From Haliea sp. (GTDB lineage Bacteria; Pseudomonadota; Gammaproteobacteria; Pseudomonadales; Halieaceae): a stretch of 38,141 nucleotides of DNA. Shown piece by piece: positions 32,521 to 38,141 of this stretch; within the stretch, counting starts at the first letter, position 1, and every line of letters starts with the position of its first letter. The position numbers and the translations under genes were made by a program. The stretch covers positions 1 to 38,141 of the forward strand of contig JAHEBM010000030.1 of assembly GCA_024642245.1 (NCBI GenBank), in the 5' to 3' direction. The notes below the pieces were generated by a model. That model saw only the letters and a program-made list of their open reading frames with translations, did no database searches and was not told the origin of the DNA.

Positions 32521-33774
32521 ATGTCCGAAGCGTTCATCATTGACGCCGTGCGCACGCCGCGTGGCATCGGTAAACCGGGTAAGGGAGCACTGGTCAATCT
32601 TCACCCCCAGCATCTCGCGGCCACTGTACTGGCCGCCCTGCGTGATCGAAATAATATCAATACGGCCGATGTAGATGATGTCATCTGGGGTACCAGTGCG
32701 CAGAAAGGTATGCAGGGTGGCGATATGGGGCGCATGGCCGCACTCGATGCGGGTTACGATATCCGCGCCAGTGGCGTCACCCTGGACCGCTTCTGCGGTA
32801 GCGGCATCACCGCGGCCAACCTCGCGGCGGGCCAGCTCGTGGCCGGATTCGAGGACCTGATCATCGCCGGTGGCACCGAGATGATGTCGCTTATCACCAC
32901 CATAGGAATGGAGGAGGCACAGGCCGGCTTGAAGCGGCTGGGCATGGGTACCGGGAATGCAAGACTGCAGAAAAAGCATCCGCAGTCGCACCAGGGCCTG
33001 TGCGCCGACGCCGTCGCGTCGATGGAAGGTATCAGCCGGGAGGCACTCGACGCCTTTGCCCTGGAAAGCCAGCAGCGTGCTGCCCGCGCGATTAAAGAGG
33101 GTCGTTTTGACAGGTCGTTGGTGCCGGTGTTCGATGACGACGGCAAGTTGCTGCTGGCCAGGGATGAATATCCCCGCCCGCAGACGACGGCGGCGGACCT
33201 GGCGGCCCTGGAGCCCAGCTTTGCCAAGGTCGCCGATATGCCCACGGACAGCAGCGGCACGACGTTTCGCCAGCTCATCAACCGGCGTTACCCCGATCTC
33301 AGGATCGAGCACTTCCATCACGCGGGCAACTCGTCCGGTGTAGTGGATGGCGCTGCGGCCCTGCTTATGGCATCGGGCCGGTATGCTCGGGAGCACTCGC
33401 TGAAACCGCGCGCTCGGGTAGTCGCGGCGGCGAACATGGGCGACGATCCCACCCTGATGCTGAACGGACCTGTCCCCGCCGCTCGCAAGGTCCTCGCCAG
33501 GGCCGGGCTCACGGTTGCAGACATCGACCTGTGGGAAGTCAACGAGGCCTTCGCGGTCGTGGTGGAAAAATTCATCCGGGACCTGAACATCGATCGCGAT
33601 AAAATTAACGTCAACGGCGGCGCCATCGCCCTGGGTCATCCCATCGGCGCCACGGGCGCCGTACTGATCGGTACCGTGCTGGATGAGCTGGAGCGGCGCG
33701 ATCTCAGGCGCGCACTGGTGACCATGTGCGCCGCGGGGGGCATGGCACCGGCTATCATTATTGAGCGTGTCTGA
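32521..33774 (+). CDS. Thiolase (acetyl-CoA C-acyltransferase)
   Basis: The 417-residue protein has all thiolase residues: the nucleophile Cys92 in RFCGSG, His373 in GHPIGATG and the second Cys403 in MCAAGGM. It should cleave a 3-oxoacyl-CoA with CoA, releasing acetyl-CoA or propionyl-CoA, as the last beta-oxidation step. This contrasts with the Ltp2-like protein at 7743, which lacks the nucleophile. Steroid side-chain thiolases such as FadA5 belong to the same family, but specificity cannot be read. It leads the following genes under its own promoter. Confidence 0.96.
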   Translation: MSEAFIIDAVRTPRGIGKPGKGALVNLHPQHLAATVLAALRDRNNINTADVDDVIWGTSAQKGMQGGDMGRMAALDAGYDIRASGVTLDRFCGSGITAANLAAGQLVAGFEDLIIAGGTEMMSLITTIGMEEAQAGLKRLGMGTGNARLQKKHPQSHQGLCADAVASMEGISREALDAFALESQQRAARAIKEGRFDRSLVPVFDDDGKLLLARDEYPRPQTTAADLAALEPSFAKVADMPTDSSGTTFRQLINRRYPDLRIEHFHHAGNSSGVVDGAAALLMASGRYAREHSLKPRARVVAAANMGDDPTLMLNGPVPAARKVLARAGLTVADIDLWEVNEAFAVVVEKFIRDLNIDRDKINVNGGAIALGHPIGATGAVLIGTVLDELERRDLRRALVTMCAAGGMAPAIIIERV

Positions 33775-33814
33775 CAGCAGTCACCAGCAGCAGATAGAGA
33801 CAAGAGGCAATGAT

Positions 33815-34558
33815 ATGAGTGATAAAACTGCGACGATGCTGCCCTGGCCCTCTGATGACCTGTCCGCATACGGGCCCGTCGAAGAACGGAAAGTGGGACG
33901 TATCCAGCACCACGTGGGTCGGGTCATGGAGCGCAACTGGTGTTCCATCCCCCATGTAACGCATCACGATGATGCTGACATTACCGGTTTCGAACAGCGC
34001 CGCGGGGAATGGAACGCGGCACACCCCCAGCGCAAGCGTTCGCTGCTACCGGCCCTGGTCAAGGCCTCGGTCGCCGCGCTGCAGCGTTACCCCCAGTTCA
34101 ACTGCTCGCTGAGCGCGGACGGCACAACCGTGTATGCCAAGCAGTACTTTCATATTGGATTTGCTGTCGATGTGCCGGCCGGGCTGCTGGTACCGGTGCT
34201 GCGCGATTGCGACAAGAAGGATACCGATGAAATCACGGCGGAAATCGCCGCGATCTCGGAAAAGGCCCGTACCAAGGGGCTCTCCATGACCGAGATGTCC
34301 GGCGGCTGTTTTACCCTGTCTTCACTGGGCCATATTGGTGGTACCGGCTTCTCGCCCATTATCAATGCACCGGAAGTTGCCATCCTGGGCATTTGCCGCA
34401 CCCGGGCCCAGTTTTTGCCCGATGCCAGCGGCCAACCGGTATTGCGGCAACTGCTGCCACTGTCCTTGAGTTACGACCACCGGGTGATCAATGGCGCCGA
34501 CGCGGCGCGCTTTGTCTGTGCGATAGCCGAGGGCCTCGCGGCTTTCGATTTTAACTAA
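33815..34558 (+). CDS. Stand-alone 2-oxoacid dehydrogenase E2-type acyltransferase domain
   Basis: The 247-residue protein is only the catalytic domain of a pyruvate-dehydrogenase-type E2: TLSSLGHIGGTGFSPIINAPEVA holds the usual Ser region and LSYDHRVINGADAARF the catalytic His222 with Asn226, as in the E2 of Azotobacter vinelandii. There is no lipoyl domain and no E1/E3-binding domain, and no E1 or E3 gene is near. ATG 33815 is preceded by AGAGG; the frame upstream from 33761 overlaps the thiolase stop. It may move an acyl group between CoA and another carrier, an unusual role for a free domain. Confidence 0.88.
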   Translation: MSDKTATMLPWPSDDLSAYGPVEERKVGRIQHHVGRVMERNWCSIPHVTHHDDADITGFEQRRGEWNAAHPQRKRSLLPALVKASVAALQRYPQFNCSLSADGTTVYAKQYFHIGFAVDVPAGLLVPVLRDCDKKDTDEITAEIAAISEKARTKGLSMTEMSGGCFTLSSLGHIGGTGFSPIINAPEVAILGICRTRAQFLPDASGQPVLRQLLPLSLSYDHRVINGADAARFVCAIAEGLAAFDFN

Positions 34559-34621
34559 GCACCCGGCAACAGCCCCGGCGGCTAGTTAATTCGTCCTACT
34601 CGAAGTACAGTAGTCACGTGC

Positions 34622-34644
34622 GCGGGACCGCGCTGCGGCCCCGC
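34622..34644 (+). other. GC-rich hairpin before the GMC oxidoreductase operon
   Basis: GCGGGACCGC and GCGGCCCCGC form a 10-bp stem with one mismatch and a GCT loop. No T-run follows. It lies in the 163-bp gap after the E2-type gene, where CTACT and AGTAG (34596-34613) form another small inverted repeat. It may be a weak terminator or RNA structure. Confidence 0.35.
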
Positions 34645-34721
34645 TGCTGCCGGCACCGGTAGATCGACAAATGAATACTCCGCGTAAGGCCGCAGTGAAT
34701 ACAGGAACAGGAGTCAGTAGA

Positions 34722-35348
34722 ATGAATCGCCGGGAATTACTACAGTGCGCCGCCATTCTGGTGAGTGGCACCGCCGTCAGCAAACTGGGCTTTGCCCTGA
34801 CTGACGAGCAGTTGACGTACCTGGCTACCGCCGAGAATTATGCCAGTAATACAGTGAATTATTTCACGCCGGCACAGCGCAGGATTATTGCGGCGATGGC
34901 CGAGGTCATTATTCCCAGGACGGAGACACCGGGGGCTATCGATGCAGGGGTGCCACACTTTATCGAACTGATGGCCGCACACTGGCTCAACGAACAGGAG
35001 CGGCAGTTGTTTGGTGCTGGCCTGACGGATATGGAGACACGGATCCCCCGGGAGTTTGGCAAGGCCTTCGATCACCTGGATGCCACGCAGCAGCTGGCCA
35101 TCCTCGAGGCCATGGAGTCCGCCGCCGCGGATTCACCCTGGTATGCCCGGGGTAATATCAGGCGAGCTTTTATCAGTGATGCCCCTTTTATCTGCATGGT
35201 GAAGGAACTCACCATCTGGGGGTTTTTCACTTCCGAGGTGGGTGCCAGCCAGGTGCTGCGCACTAACATGATGCCCATGCGTTTCGACCCGAATGTACCA
35301 TTGGGCCCGGACGACAACGCCTGGGCACCGTATATGTTAGCCATCTAG
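34722..35348 (+). CDS. Small subunit of a GMC dehydrogenase (gluconate 2-dehydrogenase subunit 3 family), Tat-type signal
   Basis: The 208-residue protein starts MNRRELLQCAAILVSG, a twin-arginine-like signal, and then matches gluconate 2-dehydrogenase subunit 3 with IIPRTETPGAIDAGVPHF and ERQLFGAGL. AGGAG lies 8 bases before this ATG, so I prefer it to the start at 34671. The GMC flavoprotein follows 11 bp downstream and has no signal of its own, so this subunit probably carries it to the periplasm. The subunit is needed for folding or export in known complexes. Confidence 0.92.
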   Translation: MNRRELLQCAAILVSGTAVSKLGFALTDEQLTYLATAENYASNTVNYFTPAQRRIIAAMAEVIIPRTETPGAIDAGVPHFIELMAAHWLNEQERQLFGAGLTDMETRIPREFGKAFDHLDATQQLAILEAMESAAADSPWYARGNIRRAFISDAPFICMVKELTIWGFFTSEVGASQVLRTNMMPMRFDPNVPLGPDDNAWAPYMLAI

Positions 35349-35359
35349 CGGAGCAGTTT

Positions 35360-37072
35360 ATGGGCACTGAACAACACCACGATTTTGATGCCATCGTGAT
35401 CGGTTCCGGCATCAGCGGCGGCTGGGCGGCGAAGGAACTCACCGAAAAGGGACTGAAGGTCCTGCTGCTGGAGCGCGGCCGGGAACTCGCACACGGCAGC
35501 GGTTACCTGGGCGAGCATGCGCCCAGCTGGAAACTGCCCTACCAGGGCAAGCCCGATCGCGAACTCAATGCCACGGACTACGAATTACAGAGCACGGTAT
35601 ACGCTTTCAGTTCTGCAAATCGCCAGTTCTGGAACAATGACAGGCTGAATCCGTATGCAATGGATGAAGGCAAGCCTTTCAAGTGGTACCGGGGGGCCGC
35701 GGTGGGAGGCAAATCCCTGATGTGGGGCCGCCAGACCTATCGCCTCAGTGAGCAGGATTTCAACGCCAACAAGGCCGACGGTCATGGTATTCCCTGGCCG
35801 GTCAGCTACGAGGAGATCGCCCCGTGGTACAGCCACGTGGAAAAGTTCATCGGTGTCAACGGGCGCAAGGAGGGATTGCCGCAACTGCCCGACGGTGAGT
35901 TCCAGAAACCCATGGACTGGTACCCGCTGGAACATACCATCCAGGATCGCCTCGCAAAGGCCGTACCCGAAATTACCCTGACCAACGCGCGCACCGCAAT
36001 TCTGACGGAGGATCTGCCGGGCCGGTCCGCCTGCCATTACTGTGGTCCCTGCGAGCGGGGCTGCTCAACCGGCAGTTATTTCAGCTCCCAGAGTTCCACC
36101 CTGCCGGCAGCCACGGCCACGGGGAACCTGACCCTGAAAGCCAACCAGGTGGTGGATCGCCTGGAGTACGACCACTCGCAGGGCCGGATCAGTCGGGTCC
36201 ACGTGATTGACAGCGAGACCAGGGCGCGCAGCAGTTACTCGGCCAGGCTCGTGTTCCTGTGCGCCTCCACCGTTGCCAGCACCCAGATATTACTGAACTC
36301 CACCTCAGAGACCTTTCCCAATGGCCTGGCCAATCGCAGCGGAGCCCTCGGTCATTACCTGATGGATCATTTCCTGGGTCTCGGGGCTGCTGGCATGTTT
36401 ACCGACAATGCCGATTCCTACTACTACGGTAATCGTCCCACCGGCCTGTACATCCCCCGGTTTCGCAACGTGGGTAAACAGGATGAGGATGCGGCTTTCG
36501 TACGAGGCTACGGTTACCAGACCATGACGATGCGCGGTAGCTGGACCGGCCAGCTCAATGCGACGGGGTTTGGCGCGGCCCTCAAGGACAAACTGCGCAA
36601 GCCGGCGGCAACCTGGACCTTTTATGCGGGCGGTTTCGGCGAATGCCTGCCCAATGCCAGTAACCGCTTGTTCCTCAGCAAAAGCAAAAAGGACCGCTTC
36701 GGCATTCCCCAGGTGGCCTTCGATTTCCAATGGAGTGATAACGAACGTGCCATGGCTGTGGATGTGCAGGCGCAGGCGCAGCGCATCGTCAAGGCGGCGG
36801 GGGCAGCATTCGTCATGCCCATCGGCAATAGCGACGAGTTGTCAGTGCCCGGGGAGGGCATTCACGAAATGGGCACCGCTCGCATGGGCGATGACCCTGC
36901 CCAGTCCGTGCTCAACCGCTGGAACCAGGCGCACGATGTGCCCAACCTGTTTGTCACCGACGGCTCTTTTATGACATCGTCTTCCTGTGTCAACCCGTCA
37001 CTGACCTACATGGCGTTCACGGCACGGGCATGTGACTACGCGGTAAAGCAGATGAGGGCCGGTACTATTTAG
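35360..37072 (+). CDS. GMC-family FAD oxidoreductase with a cysteine-rich motif
   Basis: The 570-residue flavoprotein has IGSGISGGWAAKEL as FAD motif, ERGRELAHG following, a His motif IHEMGTARMG and the NPSLTYMAF end segment of GMC-type membrane dehydrogenases. Cys225, Cys228, Cys231 and Cys235 form a CX2CX2CX3C motif, close in place to the cysteines that bind an iron-sulfur cluster in FAD glucose dehydrogenase; a cluster is likely. With the small subunit it should oxidise an alcohol or sugar acid and feed electrons to the respiratory chain. No cytochrome subunit gene lies within the window. Confidence 0.94.
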   Translation: MGTEQHHDFDAIVIGSGISGGWAAKELTEKGLKVLLLERGRELAHGSGYLGEHAPSWKLPYQGKPDRELNATDYELQSTVYAFSSANRQFWNNDRLNPYAMDEGKPFKWYRGAAVGGKSLMWGRQTYRLSEQDFNANKADGHGIPWPVSYEEIAPWYSHVEKFIGVNGRKEGLPQLPDGEFQKPMDWYPLEHTIQDRLAKAVPEITLTNARTAILTEDLPGRSACHYCGPCERGCSTGSYFSSQSSTLPAATATGNLTLKANQVVDRLEYDHSQGRISRVHVIDSETRARSSYSARLVFLCASTVASTQILLNSTSETFPNGLANRSGALGHYLMDHFLGLGAAGMFTDNADSYYYGNRPTGLYIPRFRNVGKQDEDAAFVRGYGYQTMTMRGSWTGQLNATGFGAALKDKLRKPAATWTFYAGGFGECLPNASNRLFLSKSKKDRFGIPQVAFDFQWSDNERAMAVDVQAQAQRIVKAAGAAFVMPIGNSDELSVPGEGIHEMGTARMGDDPAQSVLNRWNQAHDVPNLFVTDGSFMTSSSCVNPSLTYMAFTARACDYAVKQMRAGTI

Positions 37073-37138
37073 GGGTCGATTTGGACAATGTATCCAGTGG
37101 TCTGATCGATGGGTAATGAAATCAGGTGAGTGACGCAT

Positions 37139-38141
37139 ATGAAAAAGTTGGGACTGCTGGATGACGCTTTTCTGAGGCTGGAGAGCAGGAGAACGCCCCT
37201 GCACATCGGTACTCTGATGCTGTTTGAACCCCCACCCGGGGCGAGCAAGAATTTTGCCGAGGAACTGGCCGCGCGCCTGCGGCGCTCTACCGCCGCCGCC
37301 GCCCCGTTCAATCGCCGCCTGGTCCAGCGCCGGGGCATGCACTACTGGGAGGAGGACGAGGATTTCGATCTTGACCAGCACTTCGCGCACACGTCCTTGC
37401 CACGCCCCGGCCGAATACGCGAACTACTGGAAATGGTATCCCGGGTGCACAGCAGCCACCTGGACCGCGAATATCCCCTGTGGCGCATGTACCTGATTTC
37501 CGGACTTGAAGACGGGCGCATAGCGGTCTACCTGAAGATACATCACTCCCTGGTCGATGGGATGGCGGGTATGCGCTTGTTGCTGAAGTCCATGTCCACC
37601 AGTGCCGCCGAGTCCAAAAAGCTGCCACCACCCTGGGAGGTGAAAACCTCCAAGTCCGGGAGCTCGCAGCCCTTACCCGTGCCCAGTCCGGCGGGGGATA
37701 CCTTGCCGGCACTGCGGAAACTGGCCAGCGAAGGCCTGCAATCCATCATGCCCGTGCTGCGGGAACTGCGCAGCACCTATGGTGACTTCAGGTCTGATAA
37801 TCCCGACCTCGCCATGTTCGGCCAGGCTCCCAAGACGATTTTCAACCAGAAAGTCAGTGCCACCCGGCGTTTCGCCGGGCAGTCCTACTCCACCGACCGT
37901 ATCCGGAAAGTGGCGCAGGCCTACGATGCCACAGTAAACGATGTCATCCTGGCCATGTGCAGCGGCGCCCTGCGCCGTTACCTCGATGATCTGGGAGAGC
38001 TGCCGCAACAATCCCTGACAGGCGCAGTGCCGGTCTCGGTGCGGCGCCCGGGCAGCGATGCGGGTAATGAAGTGGCTTTTACCATGACGACGCTGGCAAC
38101 CAACCTGGCCGACCCCGGCGAGCGGCTGCGTGCTATCAAGA
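37139..38141 (+). CDS. Wax ester synthase/diacylglycerol acyltransferase (C-terminus off the right edge)
   Basis: The frame from ATG 37139 stays open to the end, giving 334 residues. HHSLVDG at 135-141 (His135, His136, Asp140) is the WS/DGAT active-site motif and PLWRMYLISG precedes it. AGGTGAG lies about 9 bases upstream of the start. It is a second paralogue beside the enzyme at 16983, in whose visible part no lysine-rich tail can be seen because the C-terminus is missing. It would esterify an acyl-CoA to an alcohol, consistent with storage or detoxification in this island. Confidence 0.93.
   Translation, partial: MKKLGLLDDAFLRLESRRTPLHIGTLMLFEPPPGASKNFAEELAARLRRSTAAAAPFNRRLVQRRGMHYWEEDEDFDLDQHFAHTSLPRPGRIRELLEMVSRVHSSHLDREYPLWRMYLISGLEDGRIAVYLKIHHSLVDGMAGMRLLLKSMSTSAAESKKLPPPWEVKTSKSGSSQPLPVPSPAGDTLPALRKLASEGLQSIMPVLRELRSTYGDFRSDNPDLAMFGQAPKTIFNQKVSATRRFAGQSYSTDRIRKVAQAYDATVNDVILAMCSGALRRYLDDLGELPQQSLTGAVPVSVRRPGSDAGNEVAFTMTTLATNLADPGERLRAIK

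Noticed and set aside
32428..33639. A 403-residue minus-strand frame
   Set aside because: It is antisense to the thiolase with its full set of catalytic residues.

Overview
The window is a dense, GC-rich stretch of a bacterial chromosome. It holds 28 supported protein-coding genes (two cut by the window edges) and no RNA genes, phage genes, transposases or CRISPR arrays. The gene content points to a Gram-negative, aerobic proteobacterium, probably a gammaproteobacterium. It includes a TonB-dependent receptor, a periplasmic PQQ dehydrogenase, a Tat-type small subunit, a pseudomonad-like E2 catalytic motif and two wax ester synthase/DGAT enzymes. The taxon is inference; there is no marker gene.

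Layout. (1) 1-4770, minus strand: a likely operon transcribed leftward, with a two-domain dimeric-barrel protein, a short-chain dehydrogenase (SDR), a KstD-like flavoprotein and an aldehyde dehydrogenase that runs off the left edge. (2) 4771-4930: a divergent promoter with a 13-bp palindrome. (3) 4931-11026, plus strand: a P450-type ferredoxin, a 3-alpha-hydroxysteroid-dehydrogenase-like SDR, a cytochrome P450, a DUF35 zinc-ribbon/OB protein, an Ltp2-like thiolase-fold protein, a DUF2889 protein and an amidohydrolase. (4) 11234-13801: a TonB-dependent receptor closed by a clear intrinsic terminator. (5) 14046-18530: a LuxE-like activating enzyme, a LuxC-like acyl reductase and a WS/DGAT with a lysine-rich repeated tail. 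(6) 18598-25196, minus strand: a sugar-kinase-fold phosphotransferase, a PQQ dehydrogenase, a ferredoxin reductase, a [2Fe-2S] ferredoxin, an MFS transporter and a small orphan. (7) 25438-30318, plus strand: a CoxG-like protein and a three-subunit molybdenum hydroxylase whose large subunit carries an extra C-terminal domain. (8) 30401-38141: a GH3 beta-glucosidase, a thiolase, a stand-alone E2-type acyltransferase domain, a GMC oxidoreductase with its exported small subunit, and a second WS/DGAT cut by the right edge.

How they may work together. The set looks like a catabolic island for a hydrophobic, polycyclic or isoprenoid compound such as a steroid. The receptor would bring it across the outer membrane, periplasmic and membrane-associated dehydrogenases could oxidise alcohols, and P450, SDRs and the KstD-like enzyme would oxidise the ring or side chain. 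The DUF35/Ltp2-like pair and the thiolase would cleave CoA-activated side chains. The LuxE/LuxC/WS-DGAT set could reduce acyl groups to aldehyde and store products as wax or steryl-type esters. The substrate is inferred; no full steroid pathway (no CoA ligase, acyl-CoA dehydrogenase or ring-cleavage dioxygenase) is present here.

Two kinds of putative operator recur. A 13-bp palindrome lies in three promoter regions (P450 operon, LuxE operon, thiolase operon). A different 44-bp element with GTGTC and GACAC arms lies upstream of both the PQQ dehydrogenase and the phosphotransferase/CoxG pair. Together with the LuxE/LuxC/WS-DGAT operon, these are the most interesting unexplained signals.
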